From assembly GCA_965656935.1 (NCBI GenBank), contig CBFHMG010000001.1, positions 310,001 to 374,000 of the forward strand: a DNA stretch of 64,000 nt, written 5' to 3'. Below are positions 16,381 through 24,308 of the stretch, piece by piece (the stretch's first letter is position 1; every line of letters begins with the position of its first letter). A program made the position numbers and the translations under genes. The notes under the pieces are model-generated. The model was given only the letters and a program-made list of their open reading frames with translations. It did no database searches and was not told the DNA's origin. The stretch is from M30B80 sp965656935. GTDB taxonomy: Bacteria > Pseudomonadota > Alphaproteobacteria > Rhodobacterales > Rhodobacteraceae.

Positions 16381-17415
16381 ATGCGGATTGCCACCTATAA
16401 TGTTGAGTGGTTCTCGAACCTCTTTGACGATGAGGGGCAGTTGATTTTCAAGCATAGCTGGTCGGGGCGGCATAATGTGCGCCGCCATGAGCAGATCGAG
16501 GCGCTTGGCCATGTGTTTCAGGCGCTGGATGCGGATGCGATTATGGTGGTCGAGGCGCCCGATAGCTCGCGGCATCGCGACGGGCGGGTGGCGCTGGAAA
16601 GTTTCGCGGCACATTTCGGGATCAGGGCGCGCAAGGCGCTGATCGGCTATGCCAATGATACGCAGCAGGAAATCATGCTGCTGTTTGATCCTGACAAGAT
16701 GGGGGCCCGCCATGATCCGCGCGGGGCATTTGCGGGGAAACAGGGCAGTAAGACATCGCCCCGTTTCGATGGCACATTCCGGATCGATCTTGATGTCGAT
16801 GCCTCCGAGGATCTGGTGACCTTTTCCAAGCCGCCCCTTGAGGTGGCGCTGGAGACTGCAGGGCAGGCCCTGCGGCTGATCGGGGTGCATGTGAAATCGA
16901 AAGCGCCACATGGCGCGCGCAACCGTGATGAAGCGATGCGCATTTCGATCGCCAATCGACGCAAGCAATTGGCGCAATGCATCTGGTTGCGGGGCCGAGT
17001 GGAGGAGCATCTGGAGGCACGCGAGCCTTTGATTGTGCTGGGTGATTTCAATGATGGCCCGGGTTTGGATGAATATGAGGAATTATTCGGCCGCTCGGGC
17101 ATTGAGATTGTTTTAGGAACAGGGCCGGGCGGTGAGAGCCGCCTGTTTGATCCCCATGCGGCACAGGCTTTGCAGAGCCGTATTTCGGCGCAACCCACAA
17201 CAGCGCGGTTCTTTCTTAAACATGAAGATCGCTTCCTCTCGGCCTTGCTGGATTACATCATGGTCTCGCCCGATCTGCGGCCCAAAGCGCGGGGCTGGCG
17301 CATCTGGCATCCTTTCGATGATCCGTATTGCTGGCAGGATCAAACCTTGTGCAAAGCGCTTTTGACGGCCTCGGATCATTTTCCTGTGGTTTTGGATATT
17401 GACCTTACGTCCTAG
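16381..17415 (+). CDS. endonuclease/exonuclease/phosphatase (EEP) family protein
   Basis: A 344-residue protein of the EEP superfamily (DNase I, sphingomyelinase, inositol phosphatase fold). Recognisable are the N-terminal RIATYNVEWFSNLF (Asn for metal), VVEAPDSSRH with Glu, LIVLGDFNDGPG (Asp/Asn active-site pair) and the C-terminal ASDHFPVVLDIDL (Asp-His pair). There is no signal peptide, so it is probably cytoplasmic. The catalytic set looks complete, so it should be active on a phosphodiester or phosphomonoester; substrate unknown. It starts 6 bp after the J-domain gene. Its stop codon lies inside a short inverted repeat that begins the repeat unit at 17414. Confidence 0.85.
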   Translation: MRIATYNVEWFSNLFDDEGQLIFKHSWSGRHNVRRHEQIEALGHVFQALDADAIMVVEAPDSSRHRDGRVALESFAAHFGIRARKALIGYANDTQQEIMLLFDPDKMGARHDPRGAFAGKQGSKTSPRFDGTFRIDLDVDASEDLVTFSKPPLEVALETAGQALRLIGVHVKSKAPHGARNRDEAMRISIANRRKQLAQCIWLRGRVEEHLEAREPLIVLGDFNDGPGLDEYEELFGRSGIEIVLGTGPGGESRLFDPHAAQALQSRISAQPTTARFFLKHEDRFLSALLDYIMVSPDLRPKARGWRIWHPFDDPYCWQDQTLCKALLTASDHFPVVLDIDLTS

Positions 17416-17476
17416 CGCCTACGGCGCTGTGATTTTGCCAAGGCAAAATTCCTTTCGTATTTTTGGAAAGATGAAG
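17414..17476 (+). repeat. post-gene repeat unit: two hairpins plus 20-nt motif (copy 1)
   Basis: Directly at the EEP stop codon come AGCGCC-TAC-GGCGCT (17414-17428), ATTTTGCC-AA-GGCAAAAT (17432-17449) and then CGTATTTTTGGAAAGATGAA (17456-17475). The last 20 bases recur exactly at 56317-56336 after hppD. The rest of the 17416-17573 gap holds nothing else I can name apart from the pepF ribosome site. Confidence 0.7.
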
Positions 17477-17573
17477 CCGATGGCTGCGCTTTTTGTCCCT
17501 TGGGGTTGAGGCTGGCGGGGTTGAAGCGCATATCTTGGAGAAATGTGCCAAGACCCATAAAGGATATCGCCCC

Positions 17574-19400
17574 ATGACGTTGAATTTTCCAAACCCTCTT
17601 CGTGACGCCACTGCAGATATGGGGGCGCGGGATTTGGGGGATTTGCCGGAATGGGATTTGAGCGATCTCTATAAGGCCGAGGATGCGCCTGAATTGCTGC
17701 GTGATCTGGACTGGCTTGAGGCGAGCTGTGCGGATTTTGCCAAGACCTATGAGGGACATCTGGCCAGCCTTGATGGCAAGGGCATGCTGGATTGTGTTCT
17801 GAAATACGAAAAGATCGATGTGGTTGCAGGGCGGATCATGTCCTTTGCCGGTTTGCGCTACTACCAGCATACGACCGATGCGGATCGCGCGAAATTCATG
17901 TCGGATATGCAGGACAAGATCACGAGTTTCACCACGCCGCTTGTTTTCTTCAGCCTTGAGTTCAACCGTATTGAAGATGCCGACTATGACCGCATGATGG
18001 GCGAGAATGCGGATCTGGCGCGCTATAAGCCTGTTTTTGACAGAATGCGCGCGTTGAAACCGCACCAGCTGTCTGATGAATTGGAGAAATTCCTGCATGA
18101 CCAATCGGTCGTTGGGTCCTCGGCTTGGAACAAGCTGTTTGACGAAACGATTGCGGGGATGAGCTTTGATGTCGAGGGGGAGACACTTGGGATCGAGGCG
18201 ACCTTGAACCTGATGACGGACCCAGAGCGGAGCAAGCGGGAGGCGGGTGCGCGCGCCTTGGCCGAGAGCTTTGGCAAGAGGCTACCGCTATTTGCGCGGG
18301 TCCATAACACGCTGGCCAAAGAGAAAGAGATTTCGGATCGCTGGCGCAAACTCTCCTCACCGCAGATGTCGCGGCATCTGGCCAATCATGTGGAGCCAGA
18401 GGTGGTCGAGGCGCTGCGCAATGCGGTTGTTGCCGCCTATCCGCGCCTGTCGCATCGCTATTATGCGCTTAAGGCCAAATGGTTGGGGCTGGAGACATTG
18501 GAAGTCTGGGATCGCAACGCGCCGCTTCCGATGGAGGATCAGCGCATTGTGGCATGGGAAGATGCGCGCAAGCTGGTCTCGGAGGCCTATCACGATTTTG
18601 ACCCACGAATGGCGGAATTGGCCGAGCCGTTTTTCACCGATGGCTGGATTGATGCAGGCGTGAAAGAGGGCAAGGCACCCGGCGCTTTTGCGCATCCAAC
18701 GGTTGTGGATGTGCATCCTTATGTGATGCTGAATTATCTGGGCAAACCGCGTGATGTGATGACCTTGGCCCATGAATTGGGCCATGGTGTGCATCAGCGT
18801 TTGGCAGCGGGGCAGGGCGAATTGCTGTCGTCGACGCCGCTGACCTTGGCCGAGACGGCAAGTGTGTTCGGCGAGATGCTGACCTTCAAGAAAATGCTCA
18901 GCCAAGCCAAGGATGACGCCGCGCGCAAGGTGATGTTGGCGGGTAAGGTCGAGGATATGATCAACACCGTGATCCGCCAGATCGCGTTTTATGATTTTGA
19001 GTGCAAATTGCATGAGGCGCGCCGTGAAGGCGAGTTGACGCCTGATGATATCAATGCGCTCTGGATGAGTGTTCAGGCGGAAAGCCTTGGCCCCGTGTTC
19101 AACTACATGCCGGGTTATGAGACCTTCTGGGCCTATATCCCGCATTTCGTCCATTCGCCCTTTTATGTCTATGCCTATGCTTTCGGAGACGGCCTCGTGA
19201 ACGCGCTTTATGCGGTTTATGAAGAAGGCGGAGAGGGCTTTGAGGAGAAGTATTTCGAGATGCTCAAAGCGGGCGGCTCAAAGCATCATAAGGAGCTGTT
19301 GGCCCCCTTCGGGCTTGATGCCTCGGACCCTGCGTTTTGGGATAAGGGCTTGAGCATGATCGAAGGCTTTATCGACCAATTGGAAGCCATGGAGGCGTAA
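17574..19400 (+). CDS. pepF: M3-family oligoendopeptidase F
   Basis: A 608-residue cytoplasmic zinc metallopeptidase that degrades short peptides. The zinc site HELGHGVHQ has His400, Glu401 and His404, and ETASVFGEM supplies the third ligand. The C-terminal stretch SPFYVYAYAFGDG is the family's substrate-gripping tyrosine loop. An upstream extension exists but is not conserved; ATG 17574 with AAAGGA upstream gives the standard start MTLNFPNPLRDA. It is a single gene between a repeat unit and a convergent small membrane protein. Its role is probably peptide recycling, and signal-peptide breakdown has been suggested for homologues. Confidence 0.94.
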   Translation: MTLNFPNPLRDATADMGARDLGDLPEWDLSDLYKAEDAPELLRDLDWLEASCADFAKTYEGHLASLDGKGMLDCVLKYEKIDVVAGRIMSFAGLRYYQHTTDADRAKFMSDMQDKITSFTTPLVFFSLEFNRIEDADYDRMMGENADLARYKPVFDRMRALKPHQLSDELEKFLHDQSVVGSSAWNKLFDETIAGMSFDVEGETLGIEATLNLMTDPERSKREAGARALAESFGKRLPLFARVHNTLAKEKEISDRWRKLSSPQMSRHLANHVEPEVVEALRNAVVAAYPRLSHRYYALKAKWLGLETLEVWDRNAPLPMEDQRIVAWEDARKLVSEAYHDFDPRMAELAEPFFTDGWIDAGVKEGKAPGAFAHPTVVDVHPYVMLNYLGKPRDVMTLAHELGHGVHQRLAAGQGELLSSTPLTLAETASVFGEMLTFKKMLSQAKDDAARKVMLAGKVEDMINTVIRQIAFYDFECKLHEARREGELTPDDINALWMSVQAESLGPVFNYMPGYETFWAYIPHFVHSPFYVYAYAFGDGLVNALYAVYEEGGEGFEEKYFEMLKAGGSKHHKELLAPFGLDASDPAFWDKGLSMIEGFIDQLEAMEA

Positions 19401-19419
19401 CCCTCCGGCGCGGCTTGGA

Positions 19420-19728
19420 TTAGTCGAGTTCGGTCCATGGCCATGGTTTTACCTGCGAGGCCGCCGTTTGATAACGCGCGGCCTTGGCGATCCAGATGCC
19501 AAGATCGGTTCCAAATTCGGCCAGACGTTCATTCGGTTTGCCGCCATTGGCCAGCATGATCACGAATTGGATCACGGTGAGCACCGACAGGATGGTCTGG
19601 GTAAAGCTCAGCATGATCCAAATCAGGATCATATAAAGCGCCCGCATGCCCAAGCCTTCACGGGCCTCGGGTTCGATCTGATCGCCATGCAGGCGGCCTT
19701 CGAGCTTGTCATCATTGGCATCCGTCAT
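19420..19728 (-). CDS. DUF4389-family small membrane protein
   Basis: A 102-residue protein with one long hydrophobic region at about residues 30-62 (YMILIWIMLSFTQTILSVLTVIQ in part), probably one or two membrane passes, and an acidic N-terminus. The C-terminal AKAARYQTAASQVKPWPW motif is shared with DUF4389 proteins as I recall them. Function unknown. Minus-strand ribosome site AGGAG sits 6 nt before ATG 19728. It lies 31 bp upstream of nothing on the same strand except the oxidoreductase gene, which reads toward it, so co-transcription with 19760-20743 is likely. Confidence 0.75.
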   Translation of the reverse strand: MTDANDDKLEGRLHGDQIEPEAREGLGMRALYMILIWIMLSFTQTILSVLTVIQFVIMLANGGKPNERLAEFGTDLGIWIAKAARYQTAASQVKPWPWTELD

Positions 19729-19759
19729 TGGCAGGCTCCTGTATCTCTATCTCACCAGT

Positions 19760-20743
19760 TTAGGTGGGCGGGTTGCCCATTGCAAAGGCTGCGTCAATCA
19801 CGGCCTGCGTGCCGCGCGAAAATTCCAGCGGGCAGGGATAGGCCGTGCCATCCAACAGGGTTGCGCAGAAGTTTTCGACCTGCAGGGCATATTGGCGCGT
19901 GCCGGGATAATGGGTATGGGCTTCTTCCAGATCGCCCTCGCCCTCAATGCGCAGGATCACGCTGCCATGGAAATCCGTTCCGGGGTTGAAGGGGGCGGTG
20001 GCGCGGAGCGAGCCTTTGGTGCCTTCAAAGGTCATCTCCTGTCTACGGGTGGTGCGCATAGAGGTGTGGAAGGAAAACCGTGTCTCGCCAGCCCTTGCAG
20101 TGATCCAAGCGGAGGCATCAACACCGTCTTCCCAGATGAAATCGGCTGATGTGATCTGCGGCTCTAGCCCTGTTGCATAGCGGAAGGTGCCAATCGGGTA
20201 GACGCCGACATCGCGCAAGCCGCCCCCGCCAAGATCAGCCTTATTGCGCACATTTCCCTTGGCATGCAGCCCGTAGGAAAAACAGCCTGTGACGGTGTGA
20301 AGGTCACCGATGACACCTTGGGCAATAAGGCTGCGGATACGGGACCATTGCGGGTGATGCACTGGCATATAGGCCTCGGCAATCAGGCAGCCGCTTTGTT
20401 CGCGGGCGGCAATCAGGCGGTCGAAATCGGCCTCCTGCATGGCGATCGGTTTTTCGCAGAGCACTGCCTTGCCCGCAGCGGCCGCTTTGAGCGACCACTC
20501 CACATGCAGCGCATTGGGAAGGGGGATATAGACCGCGTCAATCTCGGGGTCGGCAAGCAGGGCGTCATAGCTGTCATGCAGGCGGAGGCCCGGGGCCAGA
20601 TCCGCAAAGGGGCGGGCCTTATCGGGGCTACGGGTGGCCAGCGCAACAAGACGCGAGCGGCGGGCCTCGTTGATTGCGGGCCCCATTGTCTTTTGGGCGA
20701 AATTGGAGGCGCCCAAAATGCCCCAGCGAATATGATCGGCCAC
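19760..20743 (-). CDS. Gfo/Idh/MocA-family NAD(P)-dependent oxidoreductase
   Basis: A 327-residue dehydrogenase with an N-terminal Rossmann fold (WGILGASNFAQK, a GxGxxG variant GASNFA) and a C-terminal alpha/beta domain. The conserved EKP of LCEKPIAMQ marks the family's catalytic lysine, and AYMPVHHPQW is the second substrate motif. Members oxidise sugars, inositols or biliverdin; the substrate cannot be named. I placed the start at GTG 20743, which has GGGAGGA 6 nt upstream; a longer frame starting at 20809 lacks a ribosome site and adds 22 unconserved residues. Likely a metabolic single gene. Cytoplasmic. Confidence 0.88.
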   Translation of the reverse strand: MADHIRWGILGASNFAQKTMGPAINEARRSRLVALATRSPDKARPFADLAPGLRLHDSYDALLADPEIDAVYIPLPNALHVEWSLKAAAAGKAVLCEKPIAMQEADFDRLIAAREQSGCLIAEAYMPVHHPQWSRIRSLIAQGVIGDLHTVTGCFSYGLHAKGNVRNKADLGGGGLRDVGVYPIGTFRYATGLEPQITSADFIWEDGVDASAWITARAGETRFSFHTSMRTTRRQEMTFEGTKGSLRATAPFNPGTDFHGSVILRIEGEGDLEEAHTHYPGTRQYALQVENFCATLLDGTAYPCPLEFSRGTQAVIDAAFAMGNPPT

Positions 20744-20863
20744 GATATCCTCCCTGAAAATCTCGGGCTCAGCATAGAGGTCTGGGGCCTGACGGAAAGA
20801 AGAAACCACGCCTGCCTTGGATGGCCGCGTGGCTTTGGGAGCTTTTGTTTTGATGGGTGAAGT

Positions 20864-21328
20864 TTACGCCTCGGCCTCAGGCTCGCCTTCTTCCACGCGG
20901 GTTTGAAAGGCTTCGAAAAACTTATCGGCCATTTTGGTGGCGAAACTGTCGATCAGCCGCGAGCCAAGCTGCGCGATCTTCCCGCCAACCTTGGCCTGCA
21001 CATCATAGCTAAGATCGGTGCCGCCCTCGGGATTATCGCTGAGGGTGACAACGGCGCTGCCATTGGCAAAGCCTGCAACACCGCCCTTACCTGCACCTGC
21101 GATCTTGTAGCTTTCATTCACCACGATATCTGAGAGCGTGACCTCACCCTTAAAGGTCGCCTTAACGGGGCCGACCTTTTGTTTGACTGTGGCTTGGAAC
21201 CCGTCTTCGGGGCTGCCCGTCAGCTCCTCACAGCCTGGAATGCAATCCTTGAGAACCTCGGCGGAATTGAGCGCGGCCCAAATGGTTGCGCGGTCGGCGG
21301 CGATGGTGCGGGTTGCTTTCATTTCCAT
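20864..21328 (-). CDS. coxG: CoxG-like SRPBCC-domain protein
   Basis: A 154-residue protein of the carbon monoxide dehydrogenase subunit G family, an SRPBCC (START-like) fold. Recognisable are IPGCEELTG near residue 30 and the helical C-terminus SRLIDSFATKMADKFFEAF. In CO oxidisers CoxG anchors CO dehydrogenase to the membrane, and related proteins may bind quinones. No coxMSL or other cox genes are in the window, so this is an orphan copy and the CO link should not be assumed. AAGGA precedes ATG 21328. The acidic tail EEGEPEAEA is unusual but short. It is on the same strand as pccR, 54 bp downstream. Confidence 0.85.
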   Translation of the reverse strand: MEMKATRTIAADRATIWAALNSAEVLKDCIPGCEELTGSPEDGFQATVKQKVGPVKATFKGEVTLSDIVVNESYKIAGAGKGGVAGFANGSAVVTLSDNPEGGTDLSYDVQAKVGGKIAQLGSRLIDSFATKMADKFFEAFQTRVEEGEPEAEA

Positions 21329-21382
21329 GGGGGTCGTCCTTTTACCTGTGTCTTATTGACTAGTGCGGCGAGGGGCGCTGCG

Positions 21383-22780
21383 TCAACGTTCGATCTCATA
21401 GGGGAGGGTGTCGCGGTGATGCGGGTCGACATGCAATTTACGCTCGAGCGGTGGCACTGAGCGTTGGTGGCAGCCGATGCGTTCGCAAATCCGGCAGGAA
21501 ATTCCGATGGGTTGATAGGTCGCGTCATCGCCAAGCGGCATGCCATCGGCATAGACCAGATCGGCGGCATGTTTGACCTCGCAGCCAAGCGAGATCGCAA
21601 AGCGGCGCAAGGGTGCGCCCCATGCCCCGCCTGATTTCGACACATCGCGCGCAAGGATGAAATAGCGCGCGCCGTCTGGCGTCTCGGCCAATTGGCGCAG
21701 GAACTGGCCTGGCGTCTCAAAGGCGGAATGCACATTCCACAAAGGGCAGGCCCCGCCAAAGCGGGCAAATTGCAATTTGGTGGCGGAATGGCGTTTGGTG
21801 ATGGTGCCCGCCTGATCGACGCGGGTGAAAAAGAACGGCACCCCTTTTGCGCCGGGGCGTTGCAAGGTTGAGAGGCGATGCGCGATCTGTTCGATCGAGG
21901 CGCCGAACTGGATCGAGAGGCGTTCGAGATCATGGCGGGTCTCGCGGGCGGCCTCGGCAAAGCGGGTATAGGGCATCAGAACCGCGCCTGCGAAATAATT
22001 GGCCATGCCGATCTGAGCAATGGAGCGCGCCGTGTCGGTTTTGAAGCGTGCCAGATCAAGCGTTGCCTCCAGAAGCTTCTCTTGGCCCAAAAGTGCATAT
22101 TGATGCAGAAGCTGGAAGCGTTGTGTCTCAGGCGCGGCGCGGGGCGACAGGGTCAGCTTGCGGGTGGCGGGATCATAATGGCGCACGCCAGATCCTGCCT
22201 CATAGCGGATGGTGATGCCCATATTTTCAAGAACGCGTGCGGTATAGGCGGCCAGATCCCCCTTGGCGTTTTGTGCAAAACGTTCTGCCGCGCGGTCCAC
22301 GGCATCAATGTAATTGTCGCAATAATGAAAGAAATCGCGAACCTCTTCCCATGGGCTGGGGCTTGCAGGTGCGCCTTCGCGGCCCAAGGCCTCATCCAGC
22401 GAGGCCAGCCGTTCATGGGCTTGGCGGTAGCCTTTGTGCAAATCTAGAAAGGCCCGCGCGAGGGCAGGCGCGTTGGAGGCCGTGAGGCGCAGATCGGCCA
22501 GCGGGGGCATGCTTTCGGCAAAAACCGGATCGGCCAAAGCCTCGCGCATATCAGAGACCAATCGCTCGGTATCGCCCGAGGACAGCTCGGTCACGTCAAA
22601 GCCGAATTCCTGCGCCAGCCCCAGAACCACACCCGTGGAGACGGGGCGGTTATTGTTTTCCATCTGGTTGAGATAGGGCAGCGAAACCCCAAGCTTGGTC
22701 GCGAATTCCTTTTGCGTCAGATCAAGCCGCGTCCGGATTTCGCGCAGTTTCGCGCCAGCATAGAGTTTGCGTGTTGCCAT
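21383..22780 (-). CDS. pccR: short-chain acyl-CoA regulator PccR (ScfR family)
   Basis: A 465-residue transcription factor with an XRE helix-turn-helix at about residues 8-62 (LDLTQKEFATKLGVSLPYLNQ), a central IrrE/ImmA-like domain without a HExxH site, and a C-terminal DUF2083-type domain ending with Cys429, Cys432 and Cys437 (SCRICERIGC). The Rhodobacter sphaeroides homologue PccR senses a propionyl-CoA-type signal and controls pccB. ATG 22780 is chosen over an upstream TTG because GAGGTCAAAG precedes it and MATRKLYAGAKLREIR is conserved. pccB lies beyond an intervening MFS gene. TTTGCAAA boxes upstream suggest autoregulation. Confidence 0.9.
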   Translation of the reverse strand: MATRKLYAGAKLREIRTRLDLTQKEFATKLGVSLPYLNQMENNNRPVSTGVVLGLAQEFGFDVTELSSGDTERLVSDMREALADPVFAESMPPLADLRLTASNAPALARAFLDLHKGYRQAHERLASLDEALGREGAPASPSPWEEVRDFFHYCDNYIDAVDRAAERFAQNAKGDLAAYTARVLENMGITIRYEAGSGVRHYDPATRKLTLSPRAAPETQRFQLLHQYALLGQEKLLEATLDLARFKTDTARSIAQIGMANYFAGAVLMPYTRFAEAARETRHDLERLSIQFGASIEQIAHRLSTLQRPGAKGVPFFFTRVDQAGTITKRHSATKLQFARFGGACPLWNVHSAFETPGQFLRQLAETPDGARYFILARDVSKSGGAWGAPLRRFAISLGCEVKHAADLVYADGMPLGDDATYQPIGISCRICERIGCHQRSVPPLERKLHVDPHHRDTLPYEIER

Positions 22781-22794
22781 CTTTGACCTCAGGT

Positions 22795-22836
22795 TTTGCA
22801 AAGATGAGTTTCACAGTTTGCAAAGCATTCGGCAAG
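22795..22836 (-). promoter_or_regulatory. candidate PccR boxes in front of pccR
   Basis: Two perfect palindromes TTTGCAAA lie at 22795-22802 and 22817-22824, 22 bp centre to centre (about two helical turns). The second has a degenerate partner TCGGCAAG four bases further (22829-22836), matching the N4-spaced arrangement I recall for R. sphaeroides PccR. The first is 15 bp before the pccR start codon, so binding would block pccR expression. Confidence 0.6.
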
Positions 22837-22865
22837 TTTAAGTATTTATGAAAGCAAAGATGGGA

Positions 22866-24089
22866 TCAGCTGGGCGCGATAGCGCGTTCGCGGCGGATCG
22901 TATAGAGGATGGAGACAACGGAGCAGGCGGCGGGGATCAGCATGAGAATGATCAGTAAAAGCGCGCCATCGCCCAAGGTGAGCAGCGCGCCTGCAAGGGC
23001 CGAAAGGCTTGCGCCCCCGCCTAGCATGATCGCGCCGCCAAGCCCTGAGGCAGTGCCCGCCAGATGCGGCCTGACCGAGAGCATGCCTGATGTGGCATTG
23101 GGCAGAACCATCCCATTTCCAAGCCCGACAAACATCATCAGGCCGAAATAACTGGGCGCGGTCTGGATGCCTGCCAGATAGATCAGCAGGGAAATCGTAA
23201 GCCCGCCCATCGTCAGGACGGTGCCTGCAAGGATCATTGTGTTGATCCCGAAGCGCACCGAATAGCGCCCCGAGATGAAATTGCCGAAGAAATAGCCAAA
23301 GGCAGGCGCGCCAAAGAAAAAGCCGACGGTTGCGGGCTCCAGCTGGAAGACCTCCGCGCCGACATAGGGCGCGCCGCCGAGATAGGCGAAGAAGGCCCCC
23401 GAGGCGAAGGCGGCGGCAAGGCAATAGCCCCAAAAGCGGCGTGAGGTCAGAAGCTCGGGGTATTGTGCGATTTGTTCGCGCAGGCTGGAGGTTCCAAGTT
23501 GGGCTGTCTCGCCAAGGTCGCGATAGACAAGAGCGATGACCATCATCCCCAAAATCACCAGCACCCAGAAATTCGCCTGCCAATCGAAAACCTGCTGCAG
23601 CAGCCCGCCAAGCATCGGCCCGATCATCGGCACCACGGCCATGCCCATGGTCACATAGCCGATCATCGAGGCGGCTTGTTCCTGCGGATACATATCGCGC
23701 ACCACGGCGCGCCCCAGAACCATGCCCACAACGCTGGAAGCCTGCACCATGCGGAACAGCAGGAAGACCTCGATGGATTGAGAAAACAGGCAGCCGATGG
23801 AGGCCAGCACAAAGATTGCAAAGCCGCCAAGCAGGACAGGGCGGCGGCCATAACGATCCGACAAAGGCCCCACGATAATCTGCAGCACAGCGTTTACGGC
23901 GAGATAGAGCGCCACCGAGAGCTGCATGAGTTGATAATCGGCCTCGAAATACTCGGCCATCCGCGGCAGGGACGGCAGGAACATATTCATCGAGAGCGCG
24001 CCCAATCCGGTCAGCACGATCAAGGTGAAAATATGAGGCGCGGTGGTCCTGTCGAGAAAGCGGACCTTAGGGGGAGGGGTCATTCCCAT
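22866..24089 (-). CDS. Bcr/CflA-type multidrug efflux MFS transporter
   Basis: A 407-residue inner-membrane drug:proton antiporter of the DHA1 Bcr/CflA branch with 12 predicted membrane segments. The loop 2-3 motif is PLSDRYGRRPVLLGG, and motif C-like segment VPMIGPMLGGLLQQVFDW in helix 5 is intact, as expected of drug exporters. Start is ATG 24089 or 24083. It is divergent from pccB and lies downstream of nothing but the gap shared with pccR (stop 22866, only 86 bp from the pccR start). Its position between pccR and pccB is an insertion relative to a direct pccR/pccB pair. Substrates unknown. Confidence 0.9.
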   Translation of the reverse strand: MGMTPPPKVRFLDRTTAPHIFTLIVLTGLGALSMNMFLPSLPRMAEYFEADYQLMQLSVALYLAVNAVLQIIVGPLSDRYGRRPVLLGGFAIFVLASIGCLFSQSIEVFLLFRMVQASSVVGMVLGRAVVRDMYPQEQAASMIGYVTMGMAVVPMIGPMLGGLLQQVFDWQANFWVLVILGMMVIALVYRDLGETAQLGTSSLREQIAQYPELLTSRRFWGYCLAAAFASGAFFAYLGGAPYVGAEVFQLEPATVGFFFGAPAFGYFFGNFISGRYSVRFGINTMILAGTVLTMGGLTISLLIYLAGIQTAPSYFGLMMFVGLGNGMVLPNATSGMLSVRPHLAGTASGLGGAIMLGGGASLSALAGALLTLGDGALLLIILMLIPAACSVVSILYTIRRERAIAPS

Positions 24090-24190
24090 ATCGCTACGCC
24101 TCGAATGCGCTGGCGTCTAGCCCTGATCAGGCGACGTCACGTCCCGCGTCCCGTGTCTTGGGTTTGCTGTTTTGCAGTTTTCCAAATTGG

Positions 24191-24210
24191 ATAGCTAAAT
24201 ATTTTGCAAA
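24191..24210 (+). promoter_or_regulatory. candidate PccR box in front of pccB
   Basis: A perfect TTTGCAAA at 24203-24210 has a degenerate partner ATAGCTAA four bases upstream (24191-24198). Further upstream, TTTGCTGT and TTTGCAGT at 24163-24178 are near-matches. The box is about 100 bp before the pccB ATG in the 219-bp divergent gap with the MFS gene. I see no firm sigma-70 promoter. Confidence 0.6.
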
Positions 24211-24308
24211 TATTCTAGATCGGACTCGCAGCAGCGGCATTGCCTCGCTAGGCTAGCGCAAATTTCGGACCGGATCACGCCCGAAGGGCGGCCGACAGGG
24301 GACATCAC

